Shown piece by piece: positions 55,525 through 64,000 of a stretch of DNA of 64,000 nt. Source of the DNA: Rubrobacter calidifluminis (lineage in GTDB: Bacteria > Actinomycetota > Rubrobacteria > Rubrobacterales > Rubrobacteraceae); NCBI RefSeq assembly GCF_028617075.1, contig NZ_JAQKGV010000011.1:1-64000 (forward strand), in the 5' to 3' direction. The notes beneath the pieces are model-generated. The model made no database searches. It was not told the origin of the DNA and worked only from the letters and a program-made list of their open reading frames with translations. A program made the position numbers and the translations under genes. Positions within the stretch are counted from its first letter, which is position 1; each line of letters begins with the position of its first letter.

Positions 55525-58004
55525 GGTTCCTGGCGCGTCCGGCGCGGGGAGGGAGATCGGAGGAGCTCCTGAAAGACCACCTCGCGGCGGTAGCCCGGAT
55601 GGCGGAGAGAAAAGTGCTCACGCTCCCTATCTCGGGCCGAGCGCACCTCGCCGCTCTCGCCCGGCTCTGCGGGCTCACCCACGACTTCGGCAAGTACACG
55701 ACCTACTTTCAGGAGAAGCTTCCACCGCTGGAGAAGAAGCCCCCCAGAGAAGAGTACTCCCACCACTCCTTCGTCTCCGCGCTCCTTGGGGCGTTCGTCG
55801 CTAAAAGCCGGCATCCTGAGGATGTCGAAGCCCCGCTTCTCGTCTACCTCGCGATCCACCGCCACCACGGCCACCTCGTGACCCCGCAGGAGGTGCTGCC
55901 CCGCAAGGAGGACCTGAGAGACGCCCCGACCTTCGCGGGTCTTTCGTCGGGTCTCCGCAGAGAGCTCGCCGCCGTCGAGGCTCAGCTAGAAGACATGCGC
56001 GGGGCGCACAGGGAGCAGATAGTCTCCGAGCTGGCAGAGCTTGGGGTTCCGGAAGCAGAAGAGTTTCTATCGCTAGAGAGCTGGTGGAAACTCTTGCCGG
56101 AGATGCGCAGGTCGTGCCGGAGGCTTCTCAAAGGAGGAGATCCGGAGGCAACCCGTCGCTACTGGCGGCTGCTCCTCCTCTTCTCCGCGCTCATAGACGC
56201 CGACAAGCACGTCTCGGCAGCGGCCGCCGGAGAGCCCTCCCGCCACTCCATCCCACCCTCGCTGGTGGAAGATCACGTGCGAAGCCTGAAGGATCACGAG
56301 GCGCCCGGATCTCCCAACGCGCGGCGGCTCGCCGGGATGCGGGATGAGATCCGCGAGGAGTGCGCCCGGAGGATCGAGGAGAGACCGCTCGATGAGCTCT
56401 ACCCGGCCATTCTCAGCCTCACCGCGCCCACCGGCTCGGGGAAGACGCTCGCCGCGCTGGAGACGGCGCTCAGGCTCAGGGAGCGCATCCGGAAGGAGAC
56501 CGGGCATCTGCCGCGCGTCATCTACGCCCTCCCCTTCGTGAACATCATCGAGCAGAACGCCGATGTGATCGAGAGCGTGCTGCGCCGGTGTCCGGGCTTC
56601 GACGCTTCTCCCTATGACCACCTCCTGAGAAGCCACCACCTCGCCCCGCTCACCGGAGACGAGAACGAAGAAGAAGCGGTGGAAGACAAGCTCCTCTCCA
56701 CGGAGGCGTGGGAGCCGGAGATCGTGGTGACCACCTTCGTCTCGCTCTTCGAGAGCCTGCTCACGAACCGCAACCGGCCGCTCAAGCGGCTGCACAACGT
56801 CGCCGGGAGCATCCTGGTGCTGGACGAGGTGCAGAGCATACCCTACGAGCAGTGGAGGCTCGTGGGGCACGTCCTCACGACGCTCGTGAGCGACCTCGGT
56901 TGCACCGTGATCCAGATGACTGCGACCCGCCCCCACATCCTTCCCGGTGCCAAAGAGCTGCTAAAGAACCCCGAGCAAAACTTCGCCGGGCTCTCCCGGA
57001 CGCGCCTCGTTCCCCACCGGAACGTGCGGACCATCGAGGAACTCGCGGACTTCATCGAGGACATTAAATCCCCAAACCGCTCTCTGCTCGTGGTGCTGAA
57101 CACCATCTCGAGCTCCATAGAGCTCTACCGGATGCTGAAAGAACGCCTCGACCTCTCTCCATACCGGGAGTACGGCAGGGAGGGAGCGGACGCCTCCATC
57201 TTCTACCTCTCGACCAACATTACCCCCTGGCAGCGTTCGCGGCGGGTGCGGCTGCTCAAGAGGTGCATGAGACGGGGCGCGAAGCCGCTCGTCGTCTCCA
57301 CGCAGGTGGTCGAGGCCGGGGTGGATCTCGACTTCGACGAGGTCATAAGAGACCAGGGACCGCTTGATTCCATCGTGCAGGTGGCCGGGCGATGCAACCG
57401 GAGCGGCGATATCCCCACCCCAGCTCCGGTGTACGTCGTCTTTCTGGAGAACGAGAACTCGCGTCCCTTCGCCGAGATGGTCTACGGACGGGTGCTCCCC
57501 CTCATCTCCCGCGAGATGCTGCAAGAAGAGGTTGGGGAGCCGGAGCTCCACGCTCTCGTCGAGCGCTACTTCGCCACTGTGGAGGAACGCAAGAGCGACG
57601 ACTTCTCGATCGAATACATCGCCGCCGTAAGGGAGCTCGAGTTCGACCGCCGGGAGGGTGAGCACATCACCATAAGCCGCTACCGCTTCATACAGGAGGA
57701 GCTCGCGACCATGCCGATGCTCGTGGAGATGAACGAGAGAGCCGCGGAGGCCGTAGAGAGCCTTGCGAGCCTCTACCGTGAGAAAGAGAAGAACCGCACC
57801 AGGATCCGGCGCGCCTACCGGGAGGTTGCACCGTTCACCGTAACCCCCACCGTGAACCGGCTGCGCAAGAACTTCCCCCCACAGCACCCCGAGATCCCGG
57901 AACACTTCTACCTCTCGCTCGACGAGATCCGCTCGAGCGGCTCGACGTTCTACGACATTGAGACGGGATACAAGTGGGGCGAAGACGAGGCGATGCTGCT
58001 TTGA
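55521..58004 (+). CDS. cas3: Cas3 nuclease-helicase with N-terminal HD domain
   Basis: An 827-residue protein. The HD nuclease has H54-D55 (GLTHDFGKYT) and HHSFVSALLGAF, with HRHHGHL later. The helicase has TAPTGSGKT near residue 302, LDEVQS near 434 (DEVQ for DEAH), TATRPHI, and QVVEAGVDLDFD with GRCNRSG. Cas3 is recruited by Cascade and degrades target DNA. Both domains look intact. ATG 55521 overlaps cas5. Confidence 0.95.
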   Translation: MRFLARPARGGRSEELLKDHLAAVARMAERKVLTLPISGRAHLAALARLCGLTHDFGKYTTYFQEKLPPLEKKPPREEYSHHSFVSALLGAFVAKSRHPEDVEAPLLVYLAIHRHHGHLVTPQEVLPRKEDLRDAPTFAGLSSGLRRELAAVEAQLEDMRGAHREQIVSELAELGVPEAEEFLSLESWWKLLPEMRRSCRRLLKGGDPEATRRYWRLLLLFSALIDADKHVSAAAAGEPSRHSIPPSLVEDHVRSLKDHEAPGSPNARRLAGMRDEIREECARRIEERPLDELYPAILSLTAPTGSGKTLAALETALRLRERIRKETGHLPRVIYALPFVNIIEQNADVIESVLRRCPGFDASPYDHLLRSHHLAPLTGDENEEEAVEDKLLSTEAWEPEIVVTTFVSLFESLLTNRNRPLKRLHNVAGSILVLDEVQSIPYEQWRLVGHVLTTLVSDLGCTVIQMTATRPHILPGAKELLKNPEQNFAGLSRTRLVPHRNVRTIEELADFIEDIKSPNRSLLVVLNTISSSIELYRMLKERLDLSPYREYGREGADASIFYLSTNITPWQRSRRVRLLKRCMRRGAKPLVVSTQVVEAGVDLDFDEVIRDQGPLDSIVQVAGRCNRSGDIPTPAPVYVVFLENENSRPFAEMVYGRVLPLISREMLQEEVGEPELHALVERYFATVEERKSDDFSIEYIAAVRELEFDRREGEHITISRYRFIQEELATMPMLVEMNERAAEAVESLASLYREKEKNRTRIRRAYREVAPFTVTPTVNRLRKNFPPQHPEIPEHFYLSLDEIRSSGSTFYDIETGYKWGEDEAMLL

Positions 58005-58492
58005 GCATCACGGGCACGCTCGTTCAGTCTTACGCGGTCTGCCCCCGGCAGGCGTGGCTGATGGCGCGTCAGATGGAGCCCGAGAGGGAGTTCGAGCTGC
58101 TGGTGGAGGGGAGGCTCAACCAGCTCGAGCACTACGAGAGGTCGATGAAGGAGATCGAGCTGCCGGGGATCAAACTCGACCGCGTGCGGCGCGAAGGAGG
58201 CCGGCTCGTTCTCTCCGAGGTGAAGAAGTCCACCCGTTACCTGCCTGCGGCGCGGCTGCAGGTCGGCTACTACCTGCTGCGGCTGCGGGAGGAAGGGATC
58301 GAGGCCAGCGGCGAGATCCTGGTGCCCAAAGAGCGGTTCCGCGAGGAAGTCGAACTTACACCGCAACTCGAAGAAGACGTGCGCGAGACGGTAAAGAAGC
58401 TGGAGCAGTTGCTGGTGCGTCCGCTCCCCCCGCCGGCGGAGCGCATCCGCTACTGCAGCAAGTGCGCCTACGCGGAGTTCTGCTGGTCTTAG
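58001..58492 (+). CDS. cas4: Cas4 nuclease
   Basis: 163 residues from TTG 58001, overlapping the cas3 stop (TTGA). The first Fe-S cysteine is in YAVCPRQAWLMA, the nuclease motif runs VLSEVKKSTRYLPAARLQVG, and the other cysteines are in YCSKCAYAEFCW. Cas4 trims and orients new spacers together with Cas1-Cas2, which are not in the window. Confidence 0.9.
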   Translation: MSITGTLVQSYAVCPRQAWLMARQMEPEREFELLVEGRLNQLEHYERSMKEIELPGIKLDRVRREGGRLVLSEVKKSTRYLPAARLQVGYYLLRLREEGIEASGEILVPKERFREEVELTPQLEEDVRETVKKLEQLLVRPLPPPAERIRYCSKCAYAEFCWS

Positions 58493-58504
58493 GAGGAGAC
58501 GTTC

Positions 58505-60235
58505 GTGAAGAAGCTCGTTTGCGTCGTCGGAACAGGAGAATACAAGCAAGTCAACTACTTATTCGGCACGTGGCGACGGCATACCAATCTGGCTCCGGTC
58601 GCGATAGGCTGCTGCGTAATCGGCGCGGGGGAAGACCTTGAGCTCGTCGCCCTCCTCACCCGAAGGGCCAGAGATAGATATGAGGAAGAGCTGTGCTCCG
58701 AGGCCGAACGGCAAGGGTGGGCCTACACACCCGTCGACATTCCGGACGGGAAATCCGAAGCGGAGCTCTGGGAGATCTTCGAGAAGTTCGGGGAACACCT
58801 GAAGGAAGGCGACGAGGTCATCCTGGACCTCACCCACGGCTTCCGCCACCTCCCGGCCCTGCTCCTCTCGGCGGTTCAGTACCACGCCGCGCGCAAGAGA
58901 ATAAAAACCCTCGGCGTCTACTACGGAGCCTACGAGGCCCGGGACGAGAGCAACAACGTCCCCATCTTCGACCTCACTCCGCTCGTGGATTTGCCCGAAT
59001 GGTCCTACGGGGTCAGGCTCTTCTCCGACTACCTGCTCCCCGGCCCGCTGGGTGAGATGCTGGAGCGCATCCAGCGCAGATCCCACCAGCGCAGCGGCGA
59101 GCAGCCGTTCACCCGTCTGCAGCAGGTTGGTCGCGCGTTGTTCGATCTCGAAGCGCCCCTCGCCTCCGGCATGCCGCTCGAGGCCGGCTTCGAAGCTCAC
59201 CGAGCGTTAGAAAAGGCGCGCTCAGCAGAGGAGGAGCTCTCCCGCCTCGCTCCGCTCAGGGGCTTCTGGGAGGAGCTGAAAGGGCAGCTCACAAGCTTCG
59301 CTCTCCCGGAGCCAGAAGCACCAAAGGGAAACAAACCAAAGAAAGGCATGATCCTGACGATCGAAGAGCTGGAGCGCCAGGCGCACCTTGTCGACGGGTA
59401 CCTCGCCATCTCGGACCTCCGGGCTGCGGCGACCCTGATGCGGGAGCTCATCGTCTCGGCGGTCATACTCCACACACAGGACCCGAAACGCTGGCTGGAG
59501 GGGGAAGAACGTCAGAGAGCGGAGCGCCGGCTCGGGGTGATCGCCTCGTGGAACAGGGGAGCGTTCCAGCTCAAGAAGCTTCTCTCCAAAGAGCAGCAAG
59601 AGCTGGCCACACTCTGGGATCAGGTCAGAGAGAGGCGCAACGCCCTCGCCCACGCCGGGATGCGCGAGGACATGGTGAAGTTCGACGACAAAGCCCTGCG
59701 TGAGATCCACGCAAAGATAAAAGAGAACCTGTGCAACCCTGGCTTCTGGAGCACAGAGGTCGAACGCAAGGACGAGCGCTGGCTCGTCTCCCCGCTCGGA
59801 ATGACCCCCGGCGCGCTTTATACCGCCATCGTGCAGGAGAGCCCGGACCATCTGTTCATCATCACGAGCCAGAAAGCCAAACAGAAGGTCGGCGAGATCC
59901 TGACCGAAGCCGGCCGCGAAGACCTCGAAGTCTCCTGCCTTATCCTCGACGATCCCTTCAACGGTTTCGACGAAGCCCGAGAGAAGGCCGAGGAGGCCCT
60001 GAAAGAACACGGACCGCGCTGGGCCGCAGCGCAGGAGGTCATCGTCAACCGCACCGGCGGCACCACGTGTCTCGGCTGGGCCGTGGAACGCATCGAGGCC
60101 GCGCTCCGAAGAGACCTCGGCCTCGAGTCCCGCACCGTAGCCTGCATAGACCGTAGAGACCCCGAAGAGCAACGCAAGCGGCCATACGTAAGGGGCGAGG
60201 TCATCGACATAACGGAAAGAGGAGAGGAGGAGTGA
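58505..60235 (+). CDS. CARF-HEPN protein with a second, C-terminal CARF-like domain
   Basis: 576 residues. The N-terminal CARF domain is TM1812/Csx2-like (CVVGTGEYKQVNYLFG, VILDLTHGFRHLPALLL) and would sense cyclic oligoadenylate. The middle is helical and contains R378-NALA-H383, the RNase motif of HEPN domains. From about residue 430 a second Rossmann-like part begins: WLVSPLGMTPGALYTAI, HLFIITSQKA, VIVNRTGGTTCLGWAVERIE, which has the shape and the TGGTT loop of CARF domains. It sits between cas4 and cmr1, and the GGDD-bearing Cas10 next to it could make its ligand. Confidence 0.8.
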   Translation: MKKLVCVVGTGEYKQVNYLFGTWRRHTNLAPVAIGCCVIGAGEDLELVALLTRRARDRYEEELCSEAERQGWAYTPVDIPDGKSEAELWEIFEKFGEHLKEGDEVILDLTHGFRHLPALLLSAVQYHAARKRIKTLGVYYGAYEARDESNNVPIFDLTPLVDLPEWSYGVRLFSDYLLPGPLGEMLERIQRRSHQRSGEQPFTRLQQVGRALFDLEAPLASGMPLEAGFEAHRALEKARSAEEELSRLAPLRGFWEELKGQLTSFALPEPEAPKGNKPKKGMILTIEELERQAHLVDGYLAISDLRAAATLMRELIVSAVILHTQDPKRWLEGEERQRAERRLGVIASWNRGAFQLKKLLSKEQQELATLWDQVRERRNALAHAGMREDMVKFDDKALREIHAKIKENLCNPGFWSTEVERKDERWLVSPLGMTPGALYTAIVQESPDHLFIITSQKAKQKVGEILTEAGREDLEVSCLILDDPFNGFDEAREKAEEALKEHGPRWAAAQEVIVNRTGGTTCLGWAVERIEAALRRDLGLESRTVACIDRRDPEEQRKRPYVRGEVIDITERGEEE

Positions 60236-61413
60236 TGGAGAAGATAGAGGCCACCTTCCGCGTCGTCACCCCGATGTTCATGAGCGGGGCCGATCAGTCA
60301 AAAGCCGAGCTGAGGCTCCCCTCCATAAAGGGTGCTTTGCGCTTCTGGTGGCGCGCCCTCGCCTGGAGCAGATACGGCGACCTGCAGAAGATCCGGGAAG
60401 AAGAAACCCGCCTCTTCGGCAGCACCGACGAGGGACAAGCAGCAGTGCTCCTGAAGCTCTTTTCTCAGACCATGCCAAAGGTCCTGGAAAAGGGACAGAT
60501 ACTCAAAGATGGAGAAAACGTCGTAGGAGAAGGAACCCGGTATTTAGGTTACGGCGTTATGGAAGCATTCGCGAGCAAGAATAGAAGCACGCAGGCAGGA
60601 CAGCTGATCAGACCATGCTTGCTTTCTCCGTTTGAGTTTACGCTCGAGCTTCGATTCGGAAGGCTTGCCACAGAGCAGCAAATAAGTTCATCAATTGAAA
60701 CGCTCAAGTTGATGGGTTTAGTAGGCAGCTTGGGGAGCAAGTCCCGCAAAGGATACGGCAGCCTCACGCTAACGAAACTGAGCTACAGCAACGAACCATG
60801 GAGTCCGCCAAGTGACGTTCATAAGATGGTTGAGTCTCTGACAAGGTTTTCGAAAGACTCTCCTCACCCTCTGTTCACAGCGATCTCCCGAGACTCCCGT
60901 TTCATTGTAGTCGAAGGCCGCGAAGGGGAATCAACGCTGAGCCTGTTGGACAGGGTGGGCCGCGAGATGATGTTCTATCGCAGCTGGGGACGCAACGGTA
61001 CGGTACTGGGATCGCCTAGCGAGAAGAATTTCAAGGATGACCACGATTTGATGAGCGGTCTCAAAACGAACATCAAGTATCCAAGACGCGTCGTATTCGG
61101 GCTTCCTCACAACTACGGAAAGCAAAGGCACCTCCAAGTTACACCGGCATACCACGACAGGCGCGCCAGTCCTCTCTTCATTCACATACACCAGACCAAG
61201 AACGCGGACGCTCCTCTGGCGGTACTGAGCTTCCTGCCTTCAGCTTTCTTGCCCCAGAACGAACCTCTGAAGCTGCTGAATACGACTGCGCTTCCCCGAT
61301 ACGACAAGTCGTTCTGGAAGCCCATAGACGATTTTCTGGAACGCATGAAAGGTACACACCAACGGCCTCCACGCAAACGTCGCCAGCAATTCGCCAACGT
61401 AGTGGAGGTGTAA
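60235..61413 (+). CDS. cmr1: Cmr1 RAMP protein of type III-B
   Basis: About 392 residues from ATG 60235, overlapping the CARF gene stop (TGATG; the GTG at 60232 is an alternative). IEATFRVVTPMFMSGADQSK, LPSIKGALRFWWRALAW and LMGLVGSLGSKSRKGYGSLT are the Cmr1 signature motifs with the glycine-rich loop. Cmr1 caps the 3' side of the Cmr complex. Codon use in the middle is more AT-rich than its neighbours. Confidence 0.9.
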   Translation: MEKIEATFRVVTPMFMSGADQSKAELRLPSIKGALRFWWRALAWSRYGDLQKIREEETRLFGSTDEGQAAVLLKLFSQTMPKVLEKGQILKDGENVVGEGTRYLGYGVMEAFASKNRSTQAGQLIRPCLLSPFEFTLELRFGRLATEQQISSSIETLKLMGLVGSLGSKSRKGYGSLTLTKLSYSNEPWSPPSDVHKMVESLTRFSKDSPHPLFTAISRDSRFIVVEGREGESTLSLLDRVGREMMFYRSWGRNGTVLGSPSEKNFKDDHDLMSGLKTNIKYPRRVVFGLPHNYGKQRHLQVTPAYHDRRASPLFIHIHQTKNADAPLAVLSFLPSAFLPQNEPLKLLNTTALPRYDKSFWKPIDDFLERMKGTHQRPPRKRRQQFANVVEV

Positions 61414-61418
61414 AGATA

Positions 61419-63314
61419 GTGAATAAAGACAACAAACTGCTCCACTTCACCCTCGGTCCGGTGCAGGGGTTCGTCTCTCAGGCGCGGCGCACGCGCGATC
61501 TCTGGTCCGGCTCTTTCCTCCTCTCTTATCTCTCCGGACAGGCAATGCGCGCGGTGCTCGATGGAGGCGGGAAGGTGATATTCCCTGAAGTCGGTGACCA
61601 ACCGAGCATCACCGACCCGCTCCTCGCCGCGATCATGGGGCACCCGCTGTCTGGCAATGAAAACCCGCAGACCGGCTCGCTACCGAATCGCTTCAAGGCG
61701 GAGGTGCCGGACGACTTCGATCCGAAGAGATGCCGTGACGCCGTCCAGAGCAGGTGGCAAGAGATCGCCGATGTGGTCTGGGAACGCTACGTCGTGCTGG
61801 TGGCGGGCCATGGCAAAGGCACGAAGGAGATCTGGGAGCGGCAGGTAGAGAGCTTCTGGGAGATGGGCTGGGTGCTGGGAGAAGACCCCGGCGACCGCAG
61901 CGACCAGCGCTGGCTCGACCTTCGCAAGAACTGGCGCACCCACCATCCACCCGCCGAGCCGGGAGACAAGTGCACCCTGATGGGGAGCTGGCAGGAGATC
62001 TCCGGGTACGTGAGGGCGCGAGAGTGCAAGTCGCAGGAGGAGTTCTGGGATGCGCTTCGCCGAAAGAGCGGCGAACTCAACCTCGGAGAGCACGAGCGGC
62101 TGTGCGCCATCGCGCTCATCAAGCGGCTCTTCCCAGGCGTCGCGGAGGATGCGATCGGCTGGAAGCTCGAGGCGGGCACCTGGCCCTCGACACCGTACAT
62201 GGCGGCGGTTCCCTGGATCGAGGAGGCCTACGAAAAGCCGGAGGCCAAAGAGTATCTGTGCATACTGGAGGAAGGGGACCGGCTAAGCTGGGCCTTCGGC
62301 GAGTACAACACGAAGCTTCCCTGCCTCGAGAAAGCCGGCAGGTTCGCCAGGCTCGACGGCAATCTCTTCCACAAGACGGCGCTCGACAACGAGCGAGCCA
62401 TGCCCGAGCTCTCCGCGCAGAAACGAGAGAAGCTGCTCGACGTCCTGAGCAAGCTGAACAGAGCAGTGGGGCACCCGGCATCGCCTTTCTACGCGCTGCT
62501 CTTGATGGACGGAGACCGGCTCGGGAGCCTGCTACAGCACGATCAGATAGACCCGAAAGACGTCTCCCGGGCGCTGGCGCGCTTCACCGAAGGGGTCGAT
62601 GAGATCGTCGGGGAGCACTGCGGCAGGACGGTCTACGCCGGAGGCGACGACGTACTCGCGCTCCTGCCGCTCGACAGGGCCCTGAGCGCGGCGGAGAAGC
62701 TCAGGGAGCGTTTCCTGAAATCCTTCGACGCGGTGCTCGGCGGGCGAAGGCCGAAAGGAGAGGACGGCGAGCCACTCAGAACCACAATCTCCGCCGGGCT
62801 CGTCTTCGCCCACTACAACACCACCCTGCGCTCGGTGATGCGGGAGGCACACCGGCTGCTCGACGAGGTCGCCAAGGACAGAAACGGCCGCGACAGCCTC
62901 GCGGCTAGCGTCCTCACCGGCAGCGGGCGCACCGTCGAGTGGGTCTCCGGCTGGGAAGAAAGCCCCGGAGGACCCCTCATCACAAGACACCTGCAGAACC
63001 TCGCGTCCTCCTTCGACGAGCAGTTCGCCGGCCGCTTCTTCTACAACGTGCGCGAGCGTTTTGGTGTTCTCACCGGGGAGGACGATCACACGCTCATACC
63101 CGGCCTCGACGCCGAAAAACTCCTCGTCGCCGAGTACCTGAAGAACCGGGAGCGCGAAGGAGACAGAGAGGCGGCAGAGGCGGTCATCGAGCAACTCCTG
63201 AAGGTGTGCCGCGAACGCCGGGGAGGCGAGCCGGCCAACGAAAAAACGCTCAACGTCTCAGGAGCGATGCTGGTGCGCTTCCTCGCGACCAAGGGAAGGG
63301 GGGTGGAGAGGTGA
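61419..63314 (+). CDS. cmr2: Cmr2 (Cas10) with GGDD cyclase motif, no HD domain seen
   Basis: 631 residues from GTG 61419. The N-terminal part (LHFTLGPVQGFVSQARRTRD, WSGSFLLSYLSG) is the Cmr2 start. LLMDGDRLGSLL and YAGGDDVLALLP (GGDD at 408-411) are palm-domain motifs needed to make cyclic oligoadenylate. It is shorter than most Cmr2 and no HD nuclease motif is seen, so it may signal without cutting DNA. The CARF gene upstream is the likely receiver. Confidence 0.92.
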   Translation: MNKDNKLLHFTLGPVQGFVSQARRTRDLWSGSFLLSYLSGQAMRAVLDGGGKVIFPEVGDQPSITDPLLAAIMGHPLSGNENPQTGSLPNRFKAEVPDDFDPKRCRDAVQSRWQEIADVVWERYVVLVAGHGKGTKEIWERQVESFWEMGWVLGEDPGDRSDQRWLDLRKNWRTHHPPAEPGDKCTLMGSWQEISGYVRARECKSQEEFWDALRRKSGELNLGEHERLCAIALIKRLFPGVAEDAIGWKLEAGTWPSTPYMAAVPWIEEAYEKPEAKEYLCILEEGDRLSWAFGEYNTKLPCLEKAGRFARLDGNLFHKTALDNERAMPELSAQKREKLLDVLSKLNRAVGHPASPFYALLLMDGDRLGSLLQHDQIDPKDVSRALARFTEGVDEIVGEHCGRTVYAGGDDVLALLPLDRALSAAEKLRERFLKSFDAVLGGRRPKGEDGEPLRTTISAGLVFAHYNTTLRSVMREAHRLLDEVAKDRNGRDSLAASVLTGSGRTVEWVSGWEESPGGPLITRHLQNLASSFDEQFAGRFFYNVRERFGVLTGEDDHTLIPGLDAEKLLVAEYLKNREREGDREAAEAVIEQLLKVCRERRGGEPANEKTLNVSGAMLVRFLATKGRGVER

Positions 63315-64000
63315 GATACTACCTGCTCGAGCCGCTAGACACGCTCTTTTTCAGGGACGGCAGTCCCTTCAACGCTGGTGAGACGGGACAGATGGAGGTT
63401 CTGGGGACCTTCCCTCCCTCCCCCACCACCGTAGTCGGAGCGCTCCGGGCCGCCTTCGCCCGCAGGCTCGGCTGGCAGTACGGTGACTGGTCAGAGGACA
63501 TTAAGAAGAAGCTCGGCGACGGCGCAGACCTCGGTCCCTTGCGATTCTCCGGTCCCTACGTGGCAAAGGACGGAGAACCCCTCTTTCCAGTCCCGCTGCA
63601 CCTGCTGCGCTCAGGCAGGACCCTTGTGTTTCTCAGGCCCGGCGAAGCTGCGCTCAGCACCGATATCGGGGAGGGGAGGCTTCCCGAGATCAGTACTAGG
63701 ACCAAGGGCCTCAAGCCGTTGGAAAAAGCTTATCTCACCCGTAGAGGCATGGAGAAGGCGCTACGAGGAGAGATCCCCGATCCAGAAGACGTCTTCGAAG
63801 CCTCGGAGCTCTGGAGTGGGGAGAACCGGGTCGGTATTCAGCGCGATCCCGACAGCCACACCACCCGGGAAGACGCCCTCTACCAGACAACCCACGTACG
63901 CCTGAAGAAGGGCGTTGCGCTCGCAGCCGGCGTCGAAGGCTACGACGGCGAAGCTCCCGGTCTGCTCACGCTCGGAGGGGAGAGCCGCATGGCGAACCTG
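63311..64000 (+). CDS. cmr3: Cmr3, cut by the window end
   Basis: GTG 63311 overlaps the cmr2 stop (GTGA). The first 230 residues are present: YYLLEPLDTLFFRDGSPFNA, VLGTFPPSPTTVVGALRAAF and RVGIQRDPDSHTTREDALYQ are Cmr3 hallmarks. Cmr3 holds the 5' handle of crRNA in the Cmr complex. The remaining genes (cmr4, cmr5, cmr6) would be expected beyond the window. Confidence 0.92.
   Translation, partial: MRYYLLEPLDTLFFRDGSPFNAGETGQMEVLGTFPPSPTTVVGALRAAFARRLGWQYGDWSEDIKKKLGDGADLGPLRFSGPYVAKDGEPLFPVPLHLLRSGRTLVFLRPGEAALSTDIGEGRLPEISTRTKGLKPLEKAYLTRRGMEKALRGEIPDPEDVFEASELWSGENRVGIQRDPDSHTTREDALYQTTHVRLKKGVALAAGVEGYDGEAPGLLTLGGESRMANL

Overview
The window is high-GC bacterial DNA with actinobacterial habits: GTG and TTG starts, ATGA/GTGA gene overlaps and leaderless genes. 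Gene content suggests a deep-branching, possibly thermophilic actinobacterium such as Rubrobacter. That assignment is inference from gene style and content.

Layout. (1) 1-3907 is chromosomal: a tail of a probable IclR-type regulator inside a near-perfect 166-bp palindrome, a hotdog thioesterase, trpS, a small winged-helix protein and an ABC-class ATPase, closed by hairpin terminators. (2) 3966-4730 is cas6, broken near its 3' end. (3) 4684-51714 is a complete siphovirus-type prophage of about 47 kb, inserted in cas6 by a large serine integrase. The core GAACT is at both ends (4679-4683 and 51715-51719). (4) 51719-64000 is the last 16 codons of cas6 and then the rest of the CRISPR-Cas operon: type I-B cas8b-cas7-cas5-cas3-cas4, a CARF-HEPN-CARF-like effector, and type III-B cmr1-cmr2(cas10)-cmr3, which runs off the window. 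No CRISPR array and no cas1 or cas2 are visible.

The prophage, left to right: integrase and a small repressor; a rightward operon of five unknown small genes behind a consensus promoter; secreted accessory genes (LPxTG/excalibur protein, nuclease lipoprotein); a leaderless DUF2283 gene pair; then, all leftward, lysis genes, tail genes, a tape measure protein, frameshifted tail chaperones, head genes, portal and terminase; then nucleases, three DNA methyltransferases and a replication gene with internal iteron-like repeats; and, next to attR, a regulatory switch with two related repressor-like genes and matching operators.

The main point is the junction. Joining the host halves across GAACT rebuilds a 255-residue Cas6 ending GFGMIAIASNGRKR, whose stop overlaps the cas8b start as ATGA. 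In the lysogen Cas6 keeps 239 residues and gains a 15-residue phage-coded tail, while the integrase, convergent across the same site, exchanges its own last residues for host-coded ones. A phage promoter that overlaps a phage operator at 51433-51474 points into cas8b with no visible terminator. The prophage may therefore act as a switch on a combined I-B/III-B immune operon that appears to depend on one Cas6.
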